In this document: piece after piece, positions 7,461 to 14,927 of the stretch
How positions within the stretch are numbered: the first letter of the stretch is position 1
Layout: every line of letters begins with the position of its first letter
DNA from: Geoglobus sp.
GTDB taxonomy: Archaea; Halobacteriota; Archaeoglobi; Archaeoglobales; Archaeoglobaceae
Assembly: GCA_027016965.1 (NCBI GenBank)
Contig: JALURI010000258.1
Coordinates: 1 to 19,812 of the forward strand
Length of the DNA stretch: 19,812 nt
Reading direction: 5' to 3'
Made by a program: the position numbers and the translations under genes
The notes under the pieces: model-generated
Databases searched by the model: none
The model's input: the letters and a program-made list of their open reading frames with translations, nothing else
What the model was told of the DNA's origin: nothing

Positions 7461-8210
7461 ATGAAGATTGCAGTCTGTGTTAAGGAGATTTACAATCTTG
7501 AACAGATAAAAATTGTTAAAGAAACGAGAGAACCGATTCTTGATGTGCCAAAGAAGCTTGATGATCTCAGCAAAAATGCTCTTGAAGAGGCTATGAAGAT
7601 AAAGGAAAAGCTCGGTGGGGAGGTAGTTGCCATCTCTGCAGGCTTTCCAGATCTGAAGAAAACAATAAAGGAAGCACTCGCTATGGGTGCAGATAAGGCT
7701 GTGATTGTTACAGACTTTACAGAATCAACTCCTGAAAGTGCTGCTCTGGTTCTCTCAAGGCTGATAGAAAAGGATAGTTACGATCTGGTTTTGCTTGGTG
7801 ATGCATCATCTGATGATTATTCAGGTCAGATCGCATCGAGAATAGCTGAAATTCTCAGCCTTCCACAGATAACATTTGTCAGTGAGATAAGGGAGGTATC
7901 AGACGGGAAGATAGTATGTTTGAGGGACATGGATGACTACATTGAAATTGCTGAATCAGGTCTGCCGTGTGTTGTAAGCGTGACAAATGAGATAAATGAG
8001 CCCAGAATTCCTGCTCTGAAGGATATACTTAAAGCCTCAAAAAAGCCAGTTGAAAGCCTTTCGGTTAAAGATCTCGGGGTGGGAACTACCAGAAGCTATG
8101 AGGTTATTGAGAATCTTGCCCCTGAAATAGACAGGAGACAGGAGGTTATTGAGGGAGATGCCGGAGAGATCGTAAAGAAGCTGGCAGAATTAATAAGGAG
8201 GGAGGCATGA
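7461..8210 (+). CDS. etfB: electron transfer flavoprotein beta subunit (FixA family)
   Basis: The protein of 249 residues starts MKIAVCVKEIYN and contains NALEEAMKIKEK and EALAMGADKAVIV, all typical of EtfB. I choose the ATG at 7461 because GGTGAG lies five bases upstream; an in-frame TTG at 7449 would put four extra residues over that ribosome site. With EtfA it forms the heterodimeric flavoprotein that accepts electrons from the adjacent acyl-CoA dehydrogenase. The usual DGxTxQV loop is replaced by DDYSGQI, so this is a divergent member. Whether it takes part in flavin-based bifurcation cannot be decided by eye. Its TGA overlaps the etfA start. Confidence 0.9.
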   Translation: MKIAVCVKEIYNLEQIKIVKETREPILDVPKKLDDLSKNALEEAMKIKEKLGGEVVAISAGFPDLKKTIKEALAMGADKAVIVTDFTESTPESAALVLSRLIEKDSYDLVLLGDASSDDYSGQIASRIAEILSLPQITFVSEIREVSDGKIVCLRDMDDYIEIAESGLPCVVSVTNEINEPRIPALKDILKASKKPVESLSVKDLGVGTTRSYEVIENLAPEIDRRQEVIEGDAGEIVKKLAELIRREA

Positions 8211-9085
8211 TGAAAGCTCTCGTTTTTGCAGAAAAATCAGATCATCTTACCAGAATCTCATTCAAACTGAAGGAACTGGGATTTGAAGTTCATGCTCTCT
8301 CTTTTGCTGAGGCAAAGGCTGATTACCTCTATCTGGCAAAACCAAATTTCGACTACGCTTCAGTTACTGTAGCCATGGAAAAGCTGAGTGAGACTGTAAA
8401 TCCGAATATAATCGTTTTCTCATCAACCAAACTTGGGAAGGAAGTTTCTGCACGATTTGCACAGAGAAAAAACATACCCTGCATAACAGAGTGTCTGAGC
8501 TTGGAGATTGAGGATTCATCAATTACAGTCAGCAGGTATTCCCTGGGTGGAAAAACAGTTGCAAAACTCAGAACATCTCTTCCTGCTGTCATAGCAGTTG
8601 TGGCTGATGCAATTGAACCTGCAGAGCAGAACTTTCAGATAAATGTTCAGGAGTTTGAGATTCCGGAGTTTTCTCAGATTCGAACTGTTTCAAGGGAAGA
8701 GAAAAAGAGAGAGGCTGTTGGATTAAAAGAGGCAAACGTCATAATATGTGTTGGACGTGGATTGAGGAAAAAAGAGGATCTTGAACTTGTAAAAGAGCTT
8801 GCACACAAACTTAATGCTGAGATAGGATGTACTAGACCACTGAGTCATGATTACAGGTGGCTGCCTGAGGAAAGGATGATTGGACTTTCCGGAGAGAAGG
8901 TATCCCCAAAACTTCTGATCTCCGTAGGGGTTTCAGGTCAGATACAGCATGCAGTGGGCATAATAAACTCAAAAACAGTTATAGCAATAAATGCAGATGA
9001 AAACGCTCCAATGAAGGAGCATTCAGATTACTTTGTTTTGGGTGATCTTTACGAAATCATACCTGAACTTATAAAAAACCTCTGA
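8207..9085 (+). CDS. etfA: electron transfer flavoprotein alpha subunit (FixB family)
   Basis: The gene encodes 292 residues, slightly short for EtfA. The C-terminal FAD domain is intact: GRGL (183-186), GCTRPL (207-212), GVSGQIQHAVG (241-251) and AINADENAPM (260-269). These contact the FAD that receives electrons from acyl-CoA dehydrogenase and hands them to FixC. The ATG at 8207 overlaps the etfB stop (ATGA). A second ATG directly follows at 8210 and has the better spacing to the GGAGGGAGG site, so the protein may begin one residue later. The product closes the fixC-fixX-dehydrogenase-etfB-etfA run. A pyrimidine-rich stretch follows at 9116-9141. Confidence 0.92.
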   Translation: MMKALVFAEKSDHLTRISFKLKELGFEVHALSFAEAKADYLYLAKPNFDYASVTVAMEKLSETVNPNIIVFSSTKLGKEVSARFAQRKNIPCITECLSLEIEDSSITVSRYSLGGKTVAKLRTSLPAVIAVVADAIEPAEQNFQINVQEFEIPEFSQIRTVSREEKKREAVGLKEANVIICVGRGLRKKEDLELVKELAHKLNAEIGCTRPLSHDYRWLPEERMIGLSGEKVSPKLLISVGVSGQIQHAVGIINSKTVIAINADENAPMKEHSDYFVLGDLYEIIPELIKNL

Positions 9086-9115
9086 AAAGCTGAAATAGCT
9101 CCACTGAATTTTGAT

Positions 9116-9141
9116 GTCTTTATTTATTCTCTTTCCCTTTG
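9116..9141 (+). terminator. pyrimidine-rich tract after etfA
   Basis: The stretch from 9116 is dominated by T and C (TCTTTATTTATTCTCTTTCC…) and lies between the etfA stop and the livK promoter. Archaeal transcription often ends in such T-rich tracts without a hairpin, so it may separate the fix/etf and liv units. Weak evidence. Confidence 0.35.
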
Positions 9142-9153
9142 AGTCAAACCGAT

Positions 9154-9182
9154 AAACTTTTAACTATTTGTATGATTAATCA
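9154..9182 (+). promoter_or_regulatory. livK promoter region with palindrome near the start site
   Basis: AAACTTTTAACTA at 9154-9166 is a plausible TATA element. A perfect 10-bp palindrome TGATTAATCA at 9173-9182 follows, placed between the TATA box and the expected initiation point near 9185. A repressor bound there would block initiation. Both assignments are from sequence and spacing only. Confidence 0.4.
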
Positions 9183-9204
9183 CAATAAATGTGAGGTGGT
9201 GCCA

Positions 9205-10530
9205 GTGAGGGGCAAATGGAAACTTCTGGTAATTGGACTGATTGTCTTGTCAGTTATACTGACAGGATGTGCTCAGCAGGAAAAAAAACCTGAAGCAACA
9301 CCAACACCAAAAACAGAAGAAAAAGTGGAAGCAGAAACTCTTTACTTCGGGGCTCCAATAAGTTTGACAGGAAAATACTCCAAAGAAGGTCAGATGTCTT
9401 TGTGGGGTATGCAGGTCGCAGCCAAATGGATAAATGATGTTTACGGTGGTATCAAGGTTGGTGACAAGGTTTACAAGGTTGAGATAAAGTATTATGATGA
9501 TGAATCCAAGAAAGAATCTGTTCAGAGCCTGGTTGAAAGACTTGCTGTCCAGGATGGCGTTAAGTTCATGTTAGCTCCTTACAGTTCTGGATTAACGCTT
9601 GCCGCAGCACCAATAGCCGAGAAGTATGGGGTTCTTATGAACAGTCATGGAGGAGCCAGCGATTACATATTCGAGCAGGGTTATTATTATGTTGTTCAGA
9701 CACTGAGTCCAGCAAGCAAGTACCAGACTGGATTCCTCGATATGATCAAGAAAGTAGACCCAGATGCAAAAAGGGTAGCCATGATCTACAAGGATACTGA
9801 ATTTTCAAGAGCTGTTTTCAACGCAGCGAGGGAGTATGCAGAAGCAAACGGATTTGAGGTTATCTTTGACAAAACCTATCCAAAAGATGTCCAGGATTTA
9901 TCTCCAATACTGAATGAACTCAAAGCAACAAATCCTGATATAATCATCGGAGGAGGACACTTCGCAGACGGACAGCTTCTCACACAGCAGCTTGCAGAGC
10001 TGAAGATAAATGTGAAGGCAATATCGATTCTTGTGGCTCCCGCTTTACCCAAGTACTATGATGCTCTTGGAACAAAAGCTGAAGGAATCTGTGCTCCAGC
10101 CCAGTGGGAGGTTGGTGTCACTTATGGTCCAGAACCTGCCAAGAAGCTCGGAATGGATTACTTCGGACCGACGCAGGATGAATTCCTGGTGCTGTTCAAG
10201 GAGATCTCAGGGTCAGATGAAAAGCCAAGCTACCATGCTGCTGAGGGTGCAGCAGCAGTTCTGTCATATGCCTATGCAATTGAAAAGGCTCAGAGCTTAG
10301 ATCCTGAAAAAGTTAGAGAGACAATGAATGGTATCGAATTCATGACCCTCTATGGTGTCTGGAAGATTGATCCAGAAACAGGAAAGCAGATTGGACATGA
10401 AATGGTCATAATACAGTGGCAGGGAGGAACAAAGAGGATAATCTGGCCTGAAGCTGCTGCAAATACAGAGCCATATTATCCTATCCCGACATGGGAGGAT
10501 AAGGAGCAGGGCAAACTTGCCAAACATTAA
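9205..10530 (+). CDS. livK: branched-chain amino acid-type ABC transporter, substrate-binding lipoprotein
   Basis: I start at the GTG at 9205, preceded by GAGGTGGT; an upstream in-frame ATG at 9139 would place the promoter inside the gene. The 441-residue product has a basic N-terminus, a hydrophobic segment (LLVIGLIVLSVI) and a lipobox LTGC with C22 as the likely lipidated residue. A charged, proline/threonine-rich linker tethers it to the membrane surface. The rest is a type I periplasmic-binding fold of the LivK/Peripla_BP_6 family, beginning FGAPISLTGKYS. It captures the substrate outside the cell for the LivHMGF importer. Members bind branched-chain amino acids but also amides, urea or aromatic acids, so the ligand is uncertain. 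Confidence 0.9.
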   Translation: MRGKWKLLVIGLIVLSVILTGCAQQEKKPEATPTPKTEEKVEAETLYFGAPISLTGKYSKEGQMSLWGMQVAAKWINDVYGGIKVGDKVYKVEIKYYDDESKKESVQSLVERLAVQDGVKFMLAPYSSGLTLAAAPIAEKYGVLMNSHGGASDYIFEQGYYYVVQTLSPASKYQTGFLDMIKKVDPDAKRVAMIYKDTEFSRAVFNAAREYAEANGFEVIFDKTYPKDVQDLSPILNELKATNPDIIIGGGHFADGQLLTQQLAELKINVKAISILVAPALPKYYDALGTKAEGICAPAQWEVGVTYGPEPAKKLGMDYFGPTQDEFLVLFKEISGSDEKPSYHAAEGAAAVLSYAYAIEKAQSLDPEKVRETMNGIEFMTLYGVWKIDPETGKQIGHEMVIIQWQGGTKRIIWPEAAANTEPYYPIPTWEDKEQGKLAKH

Positions 10531-10547
10531 ATTTTTTAATTTTTTGA
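10531..10547 (+). terminator. T-rich tract between livK and livH (possible partial terminator)
   Basis: Two T6 runs (ATTTTTTAATTTTTTG) fill most of the gap after the livK stop and before the livH ribosome site. A leaky archaeal terminator here would give more binding-protein message than permease message, a common need in ABC importers. Inferred from composition. Confidence 0.4.
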
Positions 10548-10556
10548 GGTGGAGAG

Positions 10557-11447
10557 ATGGTTGTTGCTGAACACTTAGTATCTAATCTATTCTACGGGGC
10601 ACTGCTTGGGAGTGTTTATGGTGTTGCGACCATGGGATTAAGTTTGATTTTTGGTGTTTTGAGAATTGTTAATGTTGGACATGGGGCATTTATTATGCTC
10701 GGGGCATTTACCGCATTCTGGATGTTCTCACTCTATTCTGTCATTCCCATCCTGTCCATTCCTATTGCCCTGATTTTTGGACTGGCTCTCGGGCTTCTTA
10801 TATTTTACACAACAATAAGAAGGTTGATTGATGCTCCCGAACTGTCAACCCTTCTTGCCACATTTGCGATTGGTATATTTATTGAGGAGGTTGCAAAGTT
10901 TGTCTGGGGCTCAGACTATGTTGGATTCAGCTGGAATATAGGCACGCTGTATCTTGGGGCGATAACTGTGCCTTACACAAAGCTTCTTGCCTTTGTGTGT
11001 TCTGCAGCAATTGCTGGGTTACTTTACATATGGTTCACAAAAACAAAGCTCGGAACAGCGATCAGGGCAGTTGTTGAAGACAGAGAGGGTGCCATGGTTT
11101 GTGGAATAAATGTGGGCAGGATATATTCCCTGAGCTTTGCGATAGGTATTGGCTTGACCGTGCTTAGCGGTGTTCTTGTAACCCTCTTCGTCCCCGTTGG
11201 GATAAACGTTTACATGGGACCTGACTACACTCTCAGGGCATTTGTCATTGCAGTTCTTGGAGGTCTTGGATCTCCATGGGGGGCTTTTATTGCTGGTTTT
11301 CTTTTCGGGTTATTTGAGAATGGCTCATATACGTTGCTCGGATTGATTCCAGGTGTTGAGCCCTTCGCCCTGACAAGATTTGTGGCATTTGTCTTTCTGC
11401 TTATAATCCTGCTGATAAAACCCACAGGACTGCTTGGAGGTGAGTGA
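10557..11447 (+). CDS. livH: branched-chain amino acid-type ABC transporter, permease LivH
   Basis: The 296-residue membrane protein carries the LivH signatures GLSLIFGVLRIVNVGHGAFIMLGAF near the N-terminus (in the opening membrane segments) and AVLGGLGSPWGAFIAG before the C-terminus. About eight hydrophobic spans are visible. The loop RAVVEDREGAMVCGINV matches the cytoplasmic coupling region that contacts the ATPases. With LivM it forms the translocation pore. A GAGGTGGAG ribosome site precedes the ATG. The next gene, livM, starts three bases after the stop, so these permeases are surely co-expressed. Confidence 0.93.
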   Translation: MVVAEHLVSNLFYGALLGSVYGVATMGLSLIFGVLRIVNVGHGAFIMLGAFTAFWMFSLYSVIPILSIPIALIFGLALGLLIFYTTIRRLIDAPELSTLLATFAIGIFIEEVAKFVWGSDYVGFSWNIGTLYLGAITVPYTKLLAFVCSAAIAGLLYIWFTKTKLGTAIRAVVEDREGAMVCGINVGRIYSLSFAIGIGLTVLSGVLVTLFVPVGINVYMGPDYTLRAFVIAVLGGLGSPWGAFIAGFLFGLFENGSYTLLGLIPGVEPFALTRFVAFVFLLIILLIKPTGLLGGE

Positions 11448-11450
11448 ATC

Positions 11451-12437
11451 GTGAATATCAGAGCATACAAGCCTCTTTTGCCAATGATAATGGTTTACGG
11501 GATTCTTATAACAATTGGATTGACCGTTGAGGGAATGTGGCAGCCTGTTGCGTATTTCATGTTTTACATTGCCTTAGGCCAGGCTTTCAACATATTTCTT
11601 GGGCTTACAGGGTACGTTGATTTTGGATATGTGGCATTTCTGGGACTTGGGGCTTACGGAATGGGCATTGCAATCCAGAACTTTGCACATCTCGGTTCGA
11701 TATCGATTCTGATTGGGATATTTTTAGCTATTGTTATGTCAGTACTTCTCTCTCTTGCCGTTGGAGCAGTTGCACTCAGATTGAGAGGTGCTTATTTTGC
11801 AATTGCCACGATAGGTGTTAACGAAGGATTTAGATATCTTGTTGAAGGTGTGAGACTCTGGGGAGGGACTGAGGGAATGATACTGTCAGGATTCATGAGA
11901 AAGACATTTGGAAGAGAGACAACCAATCTACTATCTACATTCATCTCCGATGTTCTTATCATTCTAATCGGTTTCTGTGCCGCCATAGTAACAATATCGA
12001 TACTGAACAAAAAAATGGGATATGCCCTTCTCGCCTTAAGAGAGGATGAAGATGCAGCAAAGGTTATGGGGATAAATGTTACAAAGTACAAGATAATGGC
12101 TTTCATAGCCAGCGCAGGATTTGCAGGGCTTATAGGAGCAACAGCATGGACGCTTAAGCTAACGTACATATTTCCTGAGGATGTGTTCAACATCCATTAC
12201 ACGGTTGAGGCAATAGTCATTGTGATGCTTGGAGGTGCTGGAACCCTGCTTGGACCCATGATAGGCGGTTTGATATATGGTTTGATGAAGTACTATCTTT
12301 CAATAACGTTTCCAGGCTTGCAGCTTCTGATACTAGCTCCGATTCTCATTGCGATAGTGGTTGCCTTTCCTGAAGGTCTTGTTGGCTATCTCAGAAAAAA
12401 AGCCAGAGATACGCGCTTATCTGAATATCTGAGGTGA
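11451..12437 (+). CDS. livM: branched-chain amino acid-type ABC transporter, permease LivM
   Basis: The gene starts with GTG at 11451, with GGAGGTGAG just upstream overlapping the livH end. The 328-residue product has about eight to nine hydrophobic spans, the LivM signature GLTGYVDFGYVAFLGLGAYG early on, and the coupling-loop segment REDEDAAKVMGINVTKYK. VMLGGAGTLLGPMIGG near the C-terminus is also typical. It pairs with LivH in the inner channel of the importer. The C-terminus is basic and cytoplasmic (RKKARDTR). livG follows after four bases. Confidence 0.93.
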   Translation: MNIRAYKPLLPMIMVYGILITIGLTVEGMWQPVAYFMFYIALGQAFNIFLGLTGYVDFGYVAFLGLGAYGMGIAIQNFAHLGSISILIGIFLAIVMSVLLSLAVGAVALRLRGAYFAIATIGVNEGFRYLVEGVRLWGGTEGMILSGFMRKTFGRETTNLLSTFISDVLIILIGFCAAIVTISILNKKMGYALLALREDEDAAKVMGINVTKYKIMAFIASAGFAGLIGATAWTLKLTYIFPEDVFNIHYTVEAIVIVMLGGAGTLLGPMIGGLIYGLMKYYLSITFPGLQLLILAPILIAIVVAFPEGLVGYLRKKARDTRLSEYLR

Positions 12438-12441
12438 TGTC

Positions 12442-13173
12442 ATGGTTCTGCTTAAACTTGAGAAAGTAACAAAACGATTTGGAGGGTTAGTAGCTGTAGA
12501 TTCAGTTGATCTTGAAATAGAGGAAGGCGAAGCATTGGGAATTGTCGGACCTAACGGAAGTGGTAAGACCACCATTTACAATCTGATAAGTGGTGTTTAC
12601 ATCCCTGATGAGGGCAGAATAATCTTTGATGGAAAGGATATAACCAGAATGCCACCTCACGCCAGAACATCCCTCGGACTTGCAAGAACATTTCAAATTC
12701 CAAGACCTTTCGGCTCCGCAACAGTCAGAGAGAATGTTGCAATTGGTGCGATGTTCGGCAAGGCATCGATGGATGTTGAAGATGCATTGAAGGGGGCTGA
12801 TGAATATCTGAAGCTCATAGGTATCTACAATTTAAGAAACAAGGAGGCAAAGCTTCTTACACCTCTCGAAAAAAGATTCATGGAGCTTGCAAGAGCTCTT
12901 GCCATGAAACCGAAGATTCTCCTGCTTGACGAAGTTATGGCAGGAATGCATCCATCTGATATTGAGAAGATAATAGAAACCCTTCAGAAAATCAGAAAAG
13001 AGGAACATGTTGCTGTTGTGTCAATGGTGGAGCATCTGATGCATGCTATAACGAAATTCGCAGAAAGGGTTGTTGTGATGCACCAGGGGAAAAAGCTGAT
13101 TGAAGGGGAAACCGCTAAGGTATTGAATGATCCAAGGGTTATAGAAGTCTACCTCGGGAAGAAGGTGGTGTAA
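12442..13173 (+). CDS. livG: branched-chain amino acid-type ABC transporter, ATPase LivG (degenerate signature motif)
   Basis: A 243-residue ABC ATPase: Walker A GPNGSGKT (36-43), Q-loop Q85, Walker B ILLLDE (159-164) and switch histidine H198 (VEHLM). The ABC signature, normally LSGGQ or LSYGE in this position, reads LTPLEKR (139-145) before FMELARALA. The following DEVMAGMHPSD is shared by a recognisable subgroup of LivG-like proteins with altered signatures. LivG and LivF form the ATP-hydrolysing dimer on the cytoplasmic side of LivHM. Because the signature of one subunit works against the Walker A of the other, the altered motif should affect the LivF site. livF begins directly after the stop. 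Confidence 0.93.
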   Translation: MVLLKLEKVTKRFGGLVAVDSVDLEIEEGEALGIVGPNGSGKTTIYNLISGVYIPDEGRIIFDGKDITRMPPHARTSLGLARTFQIPRPFGSATVRENVAIGAMFGKASMDVEDALKGADEYLKLIGIYNLRNKEAKLLTPLEKRFMELARALAMKPKILLLDEVMAGMHPSDIEKIIETLQKIRKEEHVAVVSMVEHLMHAITKFAERVVVMHQGKKLIEGETAKVLNDPRVIEVYLGKKVV

Positions 13174-13878
13174 ATGCTCTTTGTTAAGGACCTTGAATCA
13201 GGGTACGGGGAGATGCAGGTTCTCTGGGGAGTGGATCTGGAAGTAAAAGGAAAGACAATCACAACAATACTGGGTCCAAACGGTGCAGGAAAAACAACCA
13301 CACTGAGAGCAATATTTGGGCTCAACAGACCTTGGAAGGGTGTTGTGGAGTTTGATAAAATAGATGTTACCTACATGCCACCCCACAGCAAAGTTGAGAT
13401 CGGGATCGCACTTGTGATGGAAGGAAGACATCTGTTTCCATCAATGAGTGTTGAAGAAAATCTGAGACTTGGTGCCTACACAAAGAGAGCTGAGGACAGG
13501 ATTGAAGATTCAATGGAACTTGTCTACAACCTTTTCCCCCAGTTGAAAGAAAGAAAGGAGCAGAAAGCAGGAACATTGAGTGGGGGAGAGCAGCAGATGC
13601 TTGCGATAGGCAGAGCTTTAATGACCGCTCCCAAGATCATACTGATGGATGAGCCAAGTCAGGGACTTGCTCCAAAGCTTGTGGCTGAGGTCTTTGAGAC
13701 AGTTACAAGGCTGAGGGAAGAGGGTCTGACAATTTTACTTGTTGAGCAAAATGTGTATGCATCCTTGGAAATCTCAGACTACGCCTACGTTCTCGGAGAT
13801 GGAAAGGTTATGCTTGGTGGAACGGTTGATGAGATAAGGGACTCTGAGGAGGTCAGAAGAGTTTACGTTGGTGTCTGA
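13174..13878 (+). CDS. livF: branched-chain amino acid-type ABC transporter, ATPase LivF
   Basis: The 234-residue ATPase begins immediately after the livG TAA. Walker A is GPNGAGKT (34-41), the signature is a canonical LSGGEQ (135-140) and Walker B is IILMDE (155-160). The Q-loop position reads MEGRHLFP and the switch residue is Q192 in VEQNV, both usual in LivF. With LivG it drives import. The complementary pattern is notable: LivF has the good signature and no switch His, while LivG has the His and a poor signature. It is the last gene of the liv operon; a T-rich tract follows. Confidence 0.94.
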   Translation: MLFVKDLESGYGEMQVLWGVDLEVKGKTITTILGPNGAGKTTTLRAIFGLNRPWKGVVEFDKIDVTYMPPHSKVEIGIALVMEGRHLFPSMSVEENLRLGAYTKRAEDRIEDSMELVYNLFPQLKERKEQKAGTLSGGEQQMLAIGRALMTAPKIILMDEPSQGLAPKLVAEVFETVTRLREEGLTILLVEQNVYASLEISDYAYVLGDGKVMLGGTVDEIRDSEEVRRVYVGV

Positions 13879-13900
13879 TTTGTACTTTCTTTTTTTACGC
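13879..13900 (+). terminator. T-rich tract after livF
   Basis: Right after the livF stop the sequence runs TTTGTACTTTCTTTTTTTAC, including a T7 run at about 13891-13897. This is a plausible hairpin-independent archaeal terminator for the liv operon. Confidence 0.45.
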
Positions 13901-13952
13901 ATCCGTGTATGTAATAATTGAAATGTATGTGAATTTTTAAAAAGACGATATT

Positions 13953-14240
13953 ATGGCTGAAAAGGGACAGTCTCATATAAGAGCTCAGAAAGAAAGTTGC
14001 TGAACACGGTGGAAAGATTATAGAGTTTTTAAAATAATCCTTTTTGGTTCTCTCGCAAAAGGGAAGGCTGTTCCAGAGAGCGATGCCGATAAACTGATAA
14101 TTCTGAAAGAGCATGCTAAGCCACTTCTGGAAAGAATCCCGGAATACATGCAGTTTTTAATTGTGAATGAGGCTTTAAAGAAAGGGTTGGATCTGTTTGG
14201 GAGTGATTTACCTGAAAACCTCCTTGAAAACGACTTTCAT
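13953..14240 (+). pseudogene. broken minimal nucleotidyltransferase (MNT-like) gene
   Basis: From 13953 the plus strand reads MAEKGQSHIR, then shifts frame to ELRKKVAEHGGKII, then shifts again near 14025 to FKIILFGSLAKGKAVPESDAD followed by LIILKEHAKPLLERIPEYM. The GS-x-x-KG and DAD residues match the nucleotidyltransferase catalytic motif of antitoxin-like MNT proteins. After ERIPEYM the text jumps to FLIVNEALKKGLDLFGSDL, which resembles the usual C-terminal end of such proteins. A central piece therefore appears to be deleted. The 3' boundary is uncertain; the last recognisable residues lie near 14215-14240 and run into the oppositely oriented gene. No partner HEPN gene is visible next to it. 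Confidence 0.65.
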
Positions 14241-14927
14241 ACCACTCAGAATGAATCTTCTCTCACTCCTGTCAAGCTCTTTGAGGGTTTCATGAAGCTC
14301 TTCAATCTCCTCGAATTCTTCCATTTCTGCCAGTCTTATCATGGCAAGAGGATTGCTGGATTCTGAAATTTCAGAGAAAACCCTTTCGATAACTTCTGGA
14401 TTGATACCAATCTCCTCAGCGAGCCATTTCATCCACTCCATTCTCACCTTTTTTACTGAAATATCAACGATTTCCTCCTCGATTTCAAGAAGAACTTTTC
14501 CGAGAACAAAATATAGCTCAAGAATTTCCTCTTTTTCCCATTTTTTTATGTGGTTGAATATTGCCTCATCGATCCTGCTCTGAATGTCTTTCATTCTGTA
14601 CACAATGTACATCAGATCCTCTATTCCTTTGCTGAATTTGTACTCCTCTCCCCTTCTTACCTCAGATAGCCATGCCTGTCTGAGTGTTTCATTGATGGTT
14701 CTCATATCAAGCTGGAGAAATTCCTTTCTCGTCCTGAACATCTCCTCAAGCTCAAATCTATTGGGCAAGACAATGTCGTTTATAATGCTGGAGATCTCTA
14801 CAAGTCTTGTGAAAAGTATGTAAAATACAGGATTGAAGATGTTTCCTGTTATTTTTAATTTTACAGCTCTTCTGACAAACTCATCATCGAATATCTCCCT
14901 GATTTCTCTCTCAAACCCCATATACAT
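14208..14927 (-). CDS. uncharacterised helical protein
   Basis: I do not recognise this 239-residue protein. Nearly all of it is predicted by eye to be alpha-helical, rich in E, K, R, L and I. A moderately hydrophobic stretch around residues 26-50 (ITGNIFNPVFYILFTRLVE) is followed by charged helices. A later segment (about 105-180) could form coiled-coil-like packing. There are no cysteines, no nucleotide motif and no signal peptide. The ATG at 14927 overlaps the end of the flavoprotein gene by 17 bases; an ATG at 14921 is also possible. The overlap suggests translational coupling and a role linked to the flavoprotein. Its 3' end faces and touches the broken nucleotidyltransferase gene. Confidence 0.75.
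   Translation of the reverse strand: MYMGFEREIREIFDDEFVRRAVKLKITGNIFNPVFYILFTRLVEISSIINDIVLPNRFELEEMFRTRKEFLQLDMRTINETLRQAWLSEVRRGEEYKFSKGIEDLMYIVYRMKDIQSRIDEAIFNHIKKWEKEEILELYFVLGKVLLEIEEEIVDISVKKVRMEWMKWLAEEIGINPEVIERVFSEISESSNPLAMIRLAEMEEFEEIEELHETLKELDRSERRFILSGMKVVFKEVFR

Noticed and set aside
9139..9204. N-terminal extension of LivK from the ATG at 9139
   Set aside because: It covers the promoter and would put a hydrophilic segment before the lipoprotein signal peptide.
11792..12193. 133-codon open frame opposite livM
   Set aside because: The livM frame has clear family motifs; the opposite frame is a mirror of hydrophobic codons with no motif.
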